A DNA stretch of 51,203 nucleotides from Roseovarius tolerans (GCF_900109855.1 NZ_FOBO01000022.1:1-51203), one strand, 5' to 3'; positions 15,047-23,217 are shown, counted from the first letter of the stretch. Program-made: numbers and translations. The notes: a model not told the origin generated them from the letters alone.

Positions 15047-16087
15047 ATGAAATTTCTTTTTCCTGCGGCTGGCTTGCTGCTTGTTGCCCAAGTAACTTGG
15101 GCAGAGACGCGATATGACTTAGTAGGGGAATGTTTCGCTGCATTGGCCTCTGGTGATAAGCATAAGTTCCAAGAAATAGCCGATCAAATTGGCACTTGGG
15201 GTGAAATTTCCGATCCAAGCCTCCAAGAAATAGCCAACAACTGTATCGAAATGGGCCAAAAGGCTGACAGGTGGAGTGCAGCAACCGACAAGGCCACGCC
15301 GTCTCAGGTGGCGTCTGCAACAAAAGGAAATGCTTACTATCAATCTCTGCTGGCTGAAATCCAAACGAACGACACCACAGTTCCCGAAGCCATTGGGATC
15401 ATAAATACTGAAAAATCAATTCTGGATGGAGCCGGTGGTGAAATTGAAGAGATTGAGCGAGCTATTCTCGACTATGTTCGACCTGTTCCCGCTTCGCAGG
15501 CGGATACGAATCTTTCTGCGTATCAAGCGCTGTCCTATCTTCGTCCAGAAAGCGAAACATATGCAGGTAAGGTTCAACAATATACGGATGCACTTGCACG
15601 GCAGGACGCGCAGAGACAAGCACGCAGGGCTTCAATCGTTGGGTCATTAAGAAAGCATACAGCAGAATTCGACGGATCGTCTTGGTATCGTCATCCCAAG
15701 TCTCCACGCTATCAGGATACAAGGCCATATCTGACTCTGTATGTTCTTGAAGACGGTAGCGGTCGCCGAGAGTTGGAGTTTTTTGTCAATTACACGGCAG
15801 ACAGTTGGTTGTTTGTTACATCGGCAAAGTTGAACATCGACGGTGAATTCGTGAAACTCCCGTATAGCGCTTGGTCACGAGATAATGATTCAGAGATTTG
15901 GGAATGGACCGGATATCCCGCTACACCAAGTCTGATCGAGATCGCGCAAAAAGTTGCAAACTCGAACCGAACCGTAATACGTTTCGAAGGCCAGCAGTTT
16001 TATGATGACAACTATGTTTTACCGCGTTCAGATAAGAACGTGATCAGAGATATGTTGAACGCTTGGGAAAGCATGAAAGCACAATGA
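15047..16087 (+). CDS. periplasmic hypothetical protein
   Basis: Protein of 346 residues with a clear Sec signal peptide (KFLFPAAGLLLVAQVTWA, cleavage probably after Ala19). The N-terminal half of the mature protein is helical, with ECFAAL and NNCIEMGQKAD carrying a possible disulfide pair. From about 205 on, the protein looks beta-rich (TLYVLEDGSGRRELEFFVNY, then SAKLNIDGEFVKL), ending with a Tyr/Asp-rich tail. The start at 15047 has GGAG nine bases upstream. Third gene of the rightward cargo run. No known family is recognised. Confidence 0.6.
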   Translation: MKFLFPAAGLLLVAQVTWAETRYDLVGECFAALASGDKHKFQEIADQIGTWGEISDPSLQEIANNCIEMGQKADRWSAATDKATPSQVASATKGNAYYQSLLAEIQTNDTTVPEAIGIINTEKSILDGAGGEIEEIERAILDYVRPVPASQADTNLSAYQALSYLRPESETYAGKVQQYTDALARQDAQRQARRASIVGSLRKHTAEFDGSSWYRHPKSPRYQDTRPYLTLYVLEDGSGRRELEFFVNYTADSWLFVTSAKLNIDGEFVKLPYSAWSRDNDSEIWEWTGYPATPSLIEIAQKVANSNRTVIRFEGQQFYDDNYVLPRSDKNVIRDMLNAWESMKAQ

Positions 16088-16159
16088 CTCGCCGTCGCGT
16101 GTCGGCTCGACAACTCCCAACTGCCTTTGCTTGAGTATCAGCACGAGATTTTCAGGTGA

Positions 16160-16615
16160 CTATTGCGCGTAGAGCGAGAAAACCCCGCCTTCAAAAAGAT
16201 ACCACGATGATTTTCGTGCCTCATTGGTGACGAACGGATAGATCACGCGCCGCTGGGTGGGATTTCCATCACCCTCGCAGGTGATCCGGTGCACAAATAG
16301 GGCTTCGCTACTGAGCGACATATCCTCACGCAGCGGGGCAAATAGCCCGAATTCGGGATTTGAGAAAAAGGCGTCATTCTCGTAACGCGTATATGTGGAT
16401 GATTGACCGGCATAATCGCAGTTGTAGAACACGCCTTCGGCATAGCCCTTGTTGAAAAGCTGCGACTTGCCAATGACAGTTTGCAGGTTAATAAACCACG
16501 CTTCGCCGTTGAAGCCGACAATCGACCATCGTGTGTCTATGAAATCAGCATGAGCCGGAGCATTCAAGGCGAGGCCACAGACGACTGCAAGTATGGTGGA
16601 TATTGTTTTCATCAT
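16160..16615 (-). CDS. secreted hypothetical protein
   Basis: Protein of 151 residues with a signal peptide (MKTISTILAVVCGLALNAPAHA). The mature part has two cysteines, YNCDYAG and HRITCEGDG, which could form a disulfide, and otherwise aromatic beta-like sequence (TRWSIVGFNGEAWFINLQ). A TTG two codons upstream is the alternative start. It is convergent with the 15047-16087 gene, separated by 72 bp. Function unknown. Confidence 0.55.
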   Translation of the reverse strand: MMKTISTILAVVCGLALNAPAHADFIDTRWSIVGFNGEAWFINLQTVIGKSQLFNKGYAEGVFYNCDYAGQSSTYTRYENDAFFSNPEFGLFAPLREDMSLSSEALFVHRITCEGDGNPTQRRVIYPFVTNEARKSSWYLFEGGVFSLYAQ

Positions 16616-16705
16616 GCTCAATAATCAAATGAACGGGGTCTGCTCGCCTTGCCAGTTCTCATGCCCATTCAGCCCTTGGGAATGCCATTCGAGCCACCAC
16701 TCACG

Positions 16706-16942
16706 TCAGCGGGAAGCTCGTTGGGGATTCCCGTGAAATCTCCAAGCTTCGCATTCCAAAAATGGCTCCCGTGCGTCAAAGCGAGTCCATCGACTCCCAG
16801 CCTTTGAGATTTTGGGGTCAGCCGAACATCGCGCTTTTGTTTGTACGATTATCCGGTATTTCCCATCGGGATATTTCTTCCGCGACCAACGCCATGAGGC
16901 GTGCTTGCAGTTTCGGCAACTTTGATCTGGATAGTTTGACAT
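16706..16942 (-). CDS. small cysteine-containing protein
   Basis: Protein of 78 residues, cytoplasmic by sequence. CRNCKHASW near the N-terminus, a middle Cys (ARCSADP) and a C-terminal ECEAW give four cysteines in a spacing that could bind one zinc ion. The many Trp and Lys/Arg residues fit a nucleic-acid- or protein-binding zinc module. The ribosome site is weak and the gene stands alone between secreted-protein genes. I cannot name a family. Confidence 0.45.
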   Translation of the reverse strand: MSNYPDQSCRNCKHASWRWSRKKYPDGKYRIIVQTKARCSADPKISKAGSRWTRFDAREPFLECEAWRFHGNPQRASR

Positions 16943-16964
16943 AAGATTCAGCCAGACACCTGAC

Positions 16965-17330
16965 TTATTGCGATTTTAGGCAACTGAGGAAAATACTGTT
17001 TTCGAACTCCGTAACCTGCTCTTTCTGATATGATGCGGTTGAAAATCGCGGTTGCTCATACGCCTGCATTATCAGTTGCTTAGAGTATTTTTGGAGCACC
17101 TTCTCCACATCAGGGGACAGTCCTTTCCCCACCCAAAGCTCAGTATATTTTTTTGTGATTTGCGTCATTGGTCTACCTTTTTGGCGTTCCGTCATGATAC
17201 CATGACCCATGCTAGCCAGCGTCTCGCAGATTTTCGTGGAATCCACTTTGTCGCTGGCGTGCAAAGGTAATGTAATCGCGGATAGAGCCAAAACCGTGGC
17301 GCTTGCGATTGCGAATTTTCCCATCATCAT
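16965..17330 (-). CDS. secreted hypothetical protein
   Basis: Protein of 121 residues. Signal peptide GKFAIASATVLALSAITLPLHA, then a helical mature domain with two cysteines (TKICETLASMG and the C-terminal FLSCLKSQ) likely joined by a disulfide. Three ATG codons stand in a row at 17330, 17327 and 17324. AGGAG at 17336-17340 suits the first or second. Another member of the exported cargo block, of unknown function. Confidence 0.55.
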   Translation of the reverse strand: MMMGKFAIASATVLALSAITLPLHASDKVDSTKICETLASMGHGIMTERQKGRPMTQITKKYTELWVGKGLSPDVEKVLQKYSKQLIMQAYEQPRFSTASYQKEQVTEFENSIFLSCLKSQ

Positions 17331-17724
17331 CTCGTCTCCTTCTCTGAAACATGAATGTCAGCTTATTCCAATGAAACTTGACATCGCATGGACCGAATTG
17401 AGATTAAATCGTGGCGCAAAACTACGGAGATGCCCCGGTCATAGCGGTCATCCCCTTTGGAAGAACCACATTGCTACAATTCGACTACCGAATTCCCACC
17501 CTTGTCGGAATTGTCGTATTCGTAATTGAAGATATTGCAGACGATGGTGAAACCGCGTGAAAACACAATTGCTCAGGTAGTATAGGTGACCACTTGCACG
17601 GTGAATAACTACACACCGATCTCGCAAATTCTTCTACCAACCATTATGCCATAAAATCGCCCAAAGTTCGCATTAACAAATTTCACACTCTTTGAGCGTG
17701 GAATTTGCAAAACTGGGCCAGCAC
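17331..17724. other. 394-bp gene-free stretch between divergent genes
   Basis: Lies between the minus-strand gene ending its 5' side at 17330 and the plus-strand gene at 17725, so it should hold two promoters. No clear -35/-10 pair, palindrome or terminator is evident. Confidence 0.4.
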
Positions 17725-18315
17725 ATGAACATTTTGAATACAGTCGGATCACTGGCTTTGCTTAGCACAGTTCTTCTAGCGCCGAATGCATTGTATGCAA
17801 CAGATTGTAGCGCATGGTCGCAATTCAACTCCACCCAAGACTACCTTGAATCTCGATCAATTGATCCCTTAGAGGTAGACGATGCTTTGAACGCTTCCCA
17901 ATTCTCAAGAGGGCTTGAGATCACCACCGAGCTTCGAGATCGTGAACTTTGGATAGATATTCTCAGTTTTCCGGGAGATGCTCCCGTAGTAACCGGCACT
18001 GCTGCAATTATGAAGGTTGGGCGTCTGGCGGGCGGGGAATTTGACGCTCTCGTTCTCGTGGATAATGGCACGCCGATCTTCTTGGTTGATGAACCAATCG
18101 CGCGTGAAGTCGGTTGTCAATTCATTTGGGGTCGCGAGGGTGGAGAAAACCCAATCCATTTGTTGCGCATTCTGATGAAAAACCTCAAGCGGTATGACAC
18201 GAGGCAACCAGTCACAACCGGCTTCACTGGTCATCTGTTGGGGGACACTACTTTGGCGATGCGCATCAACAATGAAGTGCTTGCTCAAGAGTGGGCATTT
18301 AGTGCTTTGGAATAG
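17725..18315 (+). CDS. secreted hypothetical protein
   Basis: Protein of 196 residues. The ATG at 17725 starts a signal peptide (NILNTVGSLALLSTVLLAPNALYA), so the longer frame upstream is not used. The mature domain holds two cysteines (TDCSAW and REVGCQF), acidic and beta-rich segments (ELWIDILSFPGDAPVV) and a C-terminal helix. It is the last gene before attR, a usual place for cargo. No family recognised. Confidence 0.55.
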   Translation: MNILNTVGSLALLSTVLLAPNALYATDCSAWSQFNSTQDYLESRSIDPLEVDDALNASQFSRGLEITTELRDRELWIDILSFPGDAPVVTGTAAIMKVGRLAGGEFDALVLVDNGTPIFLVDEPIAREVGCQFIWGREGGENPIHLLRILMKNLKRYDTRQPVTTGFTGHLLGDTTLAMRINNEVLAQEWAFSALE

Positions 18316-18335
18316 GGGCCGTGTAGGGGGTTGGA

Positions 18336-18431
18336 CTTTGCACAATTCATGCACAAACTTTGCACAAAATCGGACTTCTGGAATTTTAAGTCACTTTAAG
18401 CATTTGATTTTGAGGAGATAATTGTTGTGCA
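18336..18431. repeat. integrase arm-type repeats beside attR
   Basis: CTTTGCACAA occurs at 18336-18345 and 18358-18367, with a shorter ATGCACAA at 18349-18356 and a partial inverted TTGTGCA at 18425-18431. The same motif is arrayed beside attL at 3600-3708, which supports both element boundaries. Confidence 0.7.
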
Positions 18432-18447
18432 GTCGAATAGTCGGAGT

Positions 18448-18470
18448 TTCGAGTCTTCTCGACCGCACCA
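18448..18470 (+). repeat. attR: duplicated tRNA-Leu 3' end
   Basis: Exact 23-bp copy of tRNA positions 3572-3594. No tRNA 5' half precedes it, so it is the displaced end of the original gene and marks the return to chromosomal sequence. Confidence 0.9.
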
Positions 18471-18502
18471 TTCATCCGAATGTCAGATCGACCGGCCCCG
18501 CC

Positions 18503-19264
18503 TCAGGCGGCACGCGTCGGTGCTGCGCGCCGCGACAGGACTTTCCCGATCATCCTCTCGATCCGCATCACCGGCTGCACATGCACGTCCCGCGCGCGAC
18601 CGCAGAACCGGGGCTGTGACAGGCCCGGATGATCGGCGCTCGACATCGCCGCGCGCAGGTCGAAATACGGCAAATCAAAGCGGTGCGCCGAGCGGCGCAG
18701 CGCGGTCGCGATCTCGATATTGATCGCCCCATGCCGCACCAGCGTGACATCGTTCTCGTGCAGCCAGCGCGACAGGTCGTGCGCTGACAGGTCAAGCGCC
18801 GGACAGAGGTTCGCGCGCAGCATCATGTGCAGCGCCCCGGTGCCGCGCAACGTCACCGTGTTCAGCCCCTTGATCACCAGCCCGCGCCCCTCGGCCAGAC
18901 GCAGGCAATTGCGCAGATAGCGCGGCATCGCCGCCCGCTTGGCGCGCGTGGCCTCGGCCAGCGAGACGCCGTCGCGCAGGGCCATGTAATAACAACTGAG
19001 TTCCGCATCCACCTGCCCGAACCCGAAACAGACGGTATCTGGATCAAGCCGCGCGATCGCCCGCGCCACCCGGGCGTAGCTACTTGTGCGATCCGATTTC
19101 TGACGCAGCCCCGCCGCTGTCGCGCCGCGAAGGCTGAGGATATGCGCGCTGTCGAAACCGGCAATCCGGGTCGGGCTGATCCGTTCATAGCGAAAGAGCG
19201 CATCGCGCGGCTTGATCCCGGCAAGCCGCATATGGGAATCCCCGACGCACAAAACCGTAGCCAT
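18503..19264 (-). CDS. SGNH-hydrolase-like protein
   Basis: Protein of 253 residues started at the ATG at 19264, preceded by GCAGGA. The N-terminus TVLCVGDSHMRL matches block I of SGNH/GDSL-fold hydrolases (catalytic Ser in GDSH), GFGQVDAE at about 100 resembles block III, and RDVHVQP near the C-terminus supplies the Asp-x-x-His pair. Substrate is unknown. In this family group it could act on an acylated sugar or simply be a paralogue of a capsule-related protein. First chromosomal gene after attR, transcribed toward it. Confidence 0.55.
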   Translation of the reverse strand: MATVLCVGDSHMRLAGIKPRDALFRYERISPTRIAGFDSAHILSLRGATAAGLRQKSDRTSSYARVARAIARLDPDTVCFGFGQVDAELSCYYMALRDGVSLAEATRAKRAAMPRYLRNCLRLAEGRGLVIKGLNTVTLRGTGALHMMLRANLCPALDLSAHDLSRWLHENDVTLVRHGAINIEIATALRRSAHRFDLPYFDLRAAMSSADHPGLSQPRFCGRARDVHVQPVMRIERMIGKVLSRRAAPTRAA

Positions 19265-19386
19265 GTCCTGCCCTTGCCCGATCATTTTTGACGGATGATC
19301 TGGTCGGTTCAGGATTTTGTCAACTTGGACGGGCATGCGGCATCGCTTTAGCTCTCCGACTGATCTTTCGCGCAACACAGGCGTGA

Positions 19387-20106
19387 TCACAGGTCGCTCA
19401 GCGTGAGCGTGATCCGGTCGCCCGCAAACCACGTGCGCCCGTATTCGATGGGTTGCCCGTTGGGGTCGACGTTCACCGCCGTCGTGCGCAGGATCGGCGC
19501 GCCGGGGTTCAGATGCAGATGCAGCGCCTGGGTGGGGCTGGCGAGTTTCGCGGTCAGCCGGGTCGAGGCGCGGGTGTAATCCGCGATCCCCTGTTCGCGC
19601 AGCGCGTCGGTCACCGATTTGAGACGTCGCAGCGCCTGCGGGAGACCTGGAAACCGCGCCGCCGGAAAGGTGCTGCGGAAGGTGGCGACGGGCGTGCCGT
19701 CGGCCAGCGACAGCCCGTCATAGACATGCACCTGCGCGCCGGGCGCGAGCCGCAGCGCCTCGGCCTCGGCGGCATCCGCCGCGCGGGTCTCGAGGGCCAG
19801 AATTTCCTTGGCCGGCAGGCGACCGGCAGCGCGCAGGTTCTGGTGAAAGCGCACCCGCGTGCCAATCGGGTAATCGGTCGGGCGATGCGCCACGAACGCC
19901 CCCGCGCCGCGCCGGGTGAAGATCACCCCGGCCTCGGCCAATTCGCCAAGCGCGCGGCGCACCGTGTGGCGATTGACGCCGAACCGCGCCGCGAGCGCGG
20001 CCTCGGTCGGCAGCTTATCACCGGGCGCATAGCGCGCCGCCGCGATATCGGCGTTCAGGTTATCATGGATCGCGCGCCACAGGGCATCGGGTTTCTCTCG
20101 GGGCAT
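19387..20106 (-). CDS. phnF: GntR-family regulator of phosphonate metabolism PhnF
   Basis: Protein of 239 residues. The winged helix-turn-helix is at about 10-75 (LPTEAALAARFGVNRHTVRR, then GVIFTRRGAGAFVA), followed by an UTRA ligand-binding domain to the end (GAPILRTTAVNVDPNG). It is divergent from phnG, with a 102-bp interval that contains its likely operator, so it probably represses the phnG operon until a phosphonate or phosphate signal is present. Length is typical of HutC-subfamily regulators. Confidence 0.9.
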   Translation of the reverse strand: MPREKPDALWRAIHDNLNADIAAARYAPGDKLPTEAALAARFGVNRHTVRRALGELAEAGVIFTRRGAGAFVAHRPTDYPIGTRVRFHQNLRAAGRLPAKEILALETRAADAAEAEALRLAPGAQVHVYDGLSLADGTPVATFRSTFPAARFPGLPQALRRLKSVTDALREQGIADYTRASTRLTAKLASPTQALHLHLNPGAPILRTTAVNVDPNGQPIEYGRTWFAGDRITLTLSDL

Positions 20107-20121
20107 GTCACAGAAATTTCA
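20104..20121 (+). promoter_or_regulatory. weak Pho-box-like sequence upstream of phnG
   Basis: ATGTCAC-AGAA-ATTTCAC shows two imperfect copies of CTGTCAY at the 11-bp period of PhoB sites. It overlaps the phnF start and lies about 90 bp before phnG. It is weaker than the site at 26816. Confidence 0.35.
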
Positions 20122-20161
20122 CGGGTTGAAGGCTTGTTCGACAGGGCGGGTTCAGGTAGAT

Positions 20162-20193
20162 ATTTGTCTAGTTGTATAGTTATCTCGACAAAT
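20162..20193. promoter_or_regulatory. putative PhnF operator in the phnF-phnG interval
   Basis: The inverted repeat ATTTGTC (20162-20168) / GACAAAT (20187-20193) encloses CTAGTTGTATAG. It lies 16 bp before the phnG ATG, suitable for repression of the operon by a GntR-type regulator. Confidence 0.5.
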
Positions 20194-20208
20194 CCGCAAG
20201 GTGTCTGC

Positions 20209-20652
20209 ATGACCAAAACTTCAGAGCGCAAGGCATGGATGGGCCTGCTGGCGCGTGCGCCCGCCGGGGAGCTGAATAGGCTGTGGTCCGAGGCCGGGCT
20301 TGCCCCCGATTACGCCCATCTGCGCCCGCCCGAGGTGGGTGGCGTGATGGTGCGTGGTCGCGCCGGGAACACCGGCGCGCCGTTCAATCTGGGCGAGATG
20401 ACGGTGACGCGCTGCGCGGTGCGGCTGGCGGATGGCACAGTGGGGCACGGCTATGTGCAGGGGCGCGGCAAGACCCATGCGACGCAGGCCGCGCTGATCG
20501 ATGCGCTGATGCAGGGGGGTGAGGCCGAGACTTTGCGCGCGGCGGTGCTGTCGCCCTTGCAAGAGGCCGAGGACGCCCGCCGCACTACCCGTGCCGCCCG
20601 CGCCGCCGCCACAAAGGTGGATTTCTTCACCATGATGCGGGGAGAGGATTGA
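20209..20652 (+). CDS. phnG: C-P lyase complex subunit PhnG
   Basis: Protein of 147 residues, the normal size of PhnG. With PhnH, PhnI and PhnJ it forms the core complex. PhnI-G-H-L convert methylphosphonate and ATP to ribose 1-methylphosphonate triphosphate. The conserved central block is GTVGHGYVQGRGKTHATQAA. First gene of phnG-H-I-HAD-J-K-L-N. Its TGA overlaps the phnH ATG. The start at 20209 is the only one placed after the operator. Confidence 0.92.
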   Translation: MTKTSERKAWMGLLARAPAGELNRLWSEAGLAPDYAHLRPPEVGGVMVRGRAGNTGAPFNLGEMTVTRCAVRLADGTVGHGYVQGRGKTHATQAALIDALMQGGEAETLRAAVLSPLQEAEDARRTTRAARAAATKVDFFTMMRGED

Positions 20653-21221
20653 TGCAGGCGGACACCCTGAGCGGCGGATTTGCGGCCCCCCCGGTCGATG
20701 CGGCCCATGCCTTTCGCGCGGTGATGCGCGTGATGGCCCGGCCCGGCACGATTGAGGCGGCAACTGGGGCCACGCCACCCGCCCCGCTGTCGGTCGCGGC
20801 GGGCACGGTCCTGCTCACGCTCTGCGATCCGGAAACGCCGCTGCATCTGGCGGGTGATGCCGATTGCGCGGGGGTGCGCGACTGGATCACCTTTCACACC
20901 GGCGCGCCCTTGGTGGCGCGGTCCGAGGCGATGTTCGCGATAGGCAGCTGGGAGGCGCTCGCACCGCTTGACGCCTATCCGGTGGGCACGTCCGAATATC
21001 CCGACCGTTCGGCCACGCTGATCATTGAGATGGACCGGTTGGATGCGTCCGGTGCGCGGCTGACCGGGCCGGGGATCAAAGACATGGCGGCGCTCTCGCT
21101 GCCCGAGGTGGCTGCGTTTCAGGCCAATGCGCGGCAGTTTCCACTGGGGCTCGATTTTCTCTTCGCTTGTGGCGACCGTCTCGCGGCCCTGCCACGCAGC
21201 ACCCGCGTGGAGGGCCAATAG
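20652..21221 (+). CDS. phnH: C-P lyase complex subunit PhnH
   Basis: Protein of 189 residues, a PLP-transferase-like fold without catalytic lysine in known members, required for C-P lyase assembly. Recognisable features are the N-terminal HAFRAVMRVMARPGTIE and the central GTSEYPDRSATLIIE. The ATG overlaps the phnG stop (TGATG) and the gene ends immediately before phnI, so the three subunits are translationally linked. Confidence 0.92.
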   Translation: MQADTLSGGFAAPPVDAAHAFRAVMRVMARPGTIEAATGATPPAPLSVAAGTVLLTLCDPETPLHLAGDADCAGVRDWITFHTGAPLVARSEAMFAIGSWEALAPLDAYPVGTSEYPDRSATLIIEMDRLDASGARLTGPGIKDMAALSLPEVAAFQANARQFPLGLDFLFACGDRLAALPRSTRVEGQ

Positions 21222-22310
21222 ATGTATGTTGCGGTCAAAGGCGGCGAACGCGCCATCGACAACGCCCATGCCTGGCTCGCCGAGGAGCGGCGCGGCGATG
21301 CCGCCGTGGCAGAACTGGACGTCGCGCAGATCCGCGAGCAGTTGAGCCTCGCCGTCAACCGCGTCATGGCCGAGGGTTCGCTCTACGACCCCGACCTTGC
21401 CGCGCTGGCGATCAAACAGGCGCGCGGTGATCTGATCGAGGCGATTTTCCTCATTCGCGCCTATCGCACGACGCTGCCCCGCTTTGGCGCCTCGCACCCG
21501 GTGGGGACCTCTGAAATGCGCTGCGACCGGCGCATCTCGGCCACGTTCAAGGACGCGCCGGGGGGGCAGGTGCTGGGGCCGACGTTCGATTACACGCATC
21601 GCCTGCTGGATTTCAAACTGGCCGCCGAGGGCGAGGTGGCCGACGCCCCCGAGGCCCCGCCGCAGCCCGGCCCGACGCCGCATATCATGGGCTACCTGAA
21701 CCGCGAGGGGCTGATCGAGGACGAAGTGCCGAATGACGCGACCCCGCCTGACCTGACCCGCGAGCCGATGGAATTGCCCGCCGACCGCGCCCTGCGCCTG
21801 CAGGCGCTGACGCGGGGGGACGAGGGGTTCATCCTGTCGCTCGCCTATTCGACGCAGCGCGGCTATGCCCGCAACCACGCCTTTGTCGGCGAGTTGCGGA
21901 TCGGCGGGGTGGGTGTGGAGATGGACATCCCCGAACTGGGCTTTGCCATCGAGTTGGGCGAAATCACGCTGACCGAATGCGAGACCGTCAACCAGTTCAA
22001 AGGCTCGAAAACCGAGCCGCCGCAATTCACCCGGGGCTACGGTTTGGTCTTTGGCCAGACCGAGCGCAAGGCCATCGCCATGGCGCTGGTCGATCGCGCG
22101 CTACGCTGGAAGGAACTGGGCGAAGAAGATCAGGGCGCGCCCGCGCAGGACGAGGAATTTGTGCTGATGCATGCCGACAACATCCAGGCGACGGGGTTTC
22201 TGGAGCATATCAAGCTGCCGCATTACGTCGATTTCCAAAGCGAGTTGGAACTGGTGCGCAAACTGCGTCGCGAGGCCGAGGGCAGCGCCCGGCGGGAGGC
22301 GGCGGAATGA
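21222..22310 (+). CDS. phnI: C-P lyase subunit PhnI (nucleosidase component)
   Basis: Protein of 362 residues, typical length for PhnI, the subunit that displaces adenine from ATP with the phosphonate when helped by PhnG, PhnH and PhnL. Conserved segments seen are GGERAIDNAHAWL at the N-terminus, FGASHPVGTSEMRCDRRIS in the middle and THRLLDFKL. The ATG follows the phnH stop with no gap. The C-terminus is Glu/Arg-rich. Confidence 0.95.
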   Translation: MYVAVKGGERAIDNAHAWLAEERRGDAAVAELDVAQIREQLSLAVNRVMAEGSLYDPDLAALAIKQARGDLIEAIFLIRAYRTTLPRFGASHPVGTSEMRCDRRISATFKDAPGGQVLGPTFDYTHRLLDFKLAAEGEVADAPEAPPQPGPTPHIMGYLNREGLIEDEVPNDATPPDLTREPMELPADRALRLQALTRGDEGFILSLAYSTQRGYARNHAFVGELRIGGVGVEMDIPELGFAIELGEITLTECETVNQFKGSKTEPPQFTRGYGLVFGQTERKAIAMALVDRALRWKELGEEDQGAPAQDEEFVLMHADNIQATGFLEHIKLPHYVDFQSELELVRKLRREAEGSARREAAE

Positions 22311-22341
22311 GTATTTCTGGCAAGATGAAACGGGGTATGAG

Positions 22342-22944
22342 ATGACCCTGATCGTGTTCGATATCGGCAATGTACTCTTGCGGTGGGACCCGAAAGCGGC
22401 CTTTCGCCATACCTTTGACAGCGATGCCGAGATCGACGCGATGCTGGATAAGGTCGGCTTCTACGACTGGAACTTTGAGCAGGACCGGGGCCGGACCCGT
22501 GCCGAGGCGGTGGCGGCCATCGCAGCCCACTGGCCGGACCATACCGATCTCATGGACGGCTATTTCGACCGCTTAGGCCTGACCATCCGTGAACGGATCG
22601 AAGGCACATGGGCGATCATCGCCGCACTCAGAGCGCGCGATCATCGCCTCTGGGCGCTCACCAATTTTTCCGCCGATACCTGGCCCGAGGCGCTGCGCCT
22701 GCATCCCGACCTGACCGATGTTTTCGAGGGGATCGTCGTCTCTGCCCACGAGCGTATGGTCAAACCTGACCGGGAAATCTTTGATCTTCTGTGTGAGCGC
22801 GCGGGCGTCGCCCCGGACCAGTGTTATTTTACCGACGACAGCGCCGCCAATGTGGCGGGCGCGCGGAATGCAGGCTGGCAGGCGCATCATTTTACCGGGG
22901 CGGAGCGGCTGCGCGTCGATCTGCGCGAGCGGGGTTTTTTGTGA
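22342..22944 (+). CDS. HAD-superfamily phosphatase, YihX-like
   Basis: Protein of 200 residues in subfamily IA of the haloacid dehalogenase-like hydrolases. Motif I is VFDIGNVLLRWD, with Asp7 as nucleophile and Gly in place of the second Asp, as in YihX-type sugar-phosphate phosphatases. Motif II is LTNFS, motif III the Lys in MVKPDREIF, and motif IV YFTDDSAANV. It sits between phnI and phnJ, starts 31 bp after phnI, and is probably co-transcribed with them. It could dephosphorylate a ribose phosphate arising from phosphonate breakdown, but the substrate is inferred only from position. Confidence 0.8.
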   Translation: MTLIVFDIGNVLLRWDPKAAFRHTFDSDAEIDAMLDKVGFYDWNFEQDRGRTRAEAVAAIAAHWPDHTDLMDGYFDRLGLTIRERIEGTWAIIAALRARDHRLWALTNFSADTWPEALRLHPDLTDVFEGIVVSAHERMVKPDREIFDLLCERAGVAPDQCYFTDDSAANVAGARNAGWQAHHFTGAERLRVDLRERGFL

Positions 22945-22946
22945 TG

Positions 22947-23135
22947 TCAGTCACCGCCGCCATCCCCGCCATCGCAGCCGTCCCCGTCGCTGTCGCCGAT
23001 TGTATCCATGATGCCAAGCTGGTTTTCGCAGAACTTGGCAGCTTCGCTCTCGGGCCAGAGCACGATGATCTCGGAGCGCCCCAGAAGAAGGGCGAAGAGC
23101 CCGCCAAGGGCAATGATGATCCAGTTGTCGAACAT
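22947..23135 (-). CDS. small membrane protein with Gly/Asp-rich tail, antisense within the phn operon
   Basis: Protein of 62 residues. Residues 5-20 (WIIIALGGLFALLLGR) form one membrane segment. The tail DSDGDGCDGGDGGGD is a low-complexity Gly/Asp repeat with one Cys. A good ribosome site GGAGAG lies eight bases before the ATG at 23135. It occupies the 273-bp gap between the HAD gene and phnJ on the opposite strand, so it is probably expressed independently and could interfere with operon transcription. Function unknown. Confidence 0.5.
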   Translation of the reverse strand: MFDNWIIIALGGLFALLLGRSEIIVLWPESEAAKFCENQLGIMDTIGDSDGDGCDGGDGGGD

Positions 23136-23217
23136 GCCGGCTCTCCTTTTGCGCCGACAGGGTGCATCACGAATCGGGCATTTCCTTGGCGGCAGCGCGC
23201 GCAAGAAAGGACATGGC

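Larger units (their letters stand above)
3572..18470. mobile_element. 14.9-kb tRNA-Leu-integrated element, candidate phage satellite
   Basis: Bounded by an exact 23-bp direct repeat (3572-3594 and 18448-18470) formed by the end of the tRNA-Leu gene. The integrase gene starts 127 bp inside the left boundary. Contents in order: integrase, small genes including a TerS-like protein, a structured intergenic region, primase/DUF927 ATPase, a giant palindrome, a serine recombinase, and exported cargo proteins. Base composition is visibly more AT-rich than the chromosome right of 18470. There are no capsid, portal, tail or conjugation genes, which argues against both prophage and ICE. The combination of integrase, replication protein, origin-like repeats and TerS-like protein fits a phage satellite. 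Confidence 0.8.

Noticed and set aside
3572..18470. Complete prophage or integrative conjugative element
   Set aside because: No capsid, portal, tail, lysis, relaxase or type IV secretion gene is visible, and 14.9 kb is too small for either.
20451..22025. 524-codon minus-strand frame opposite phnH/phnI
   Set aside because: Antisense shadow of well-recognised phn genes. No ribosome site and low-complexity Arg/Gly/His content.
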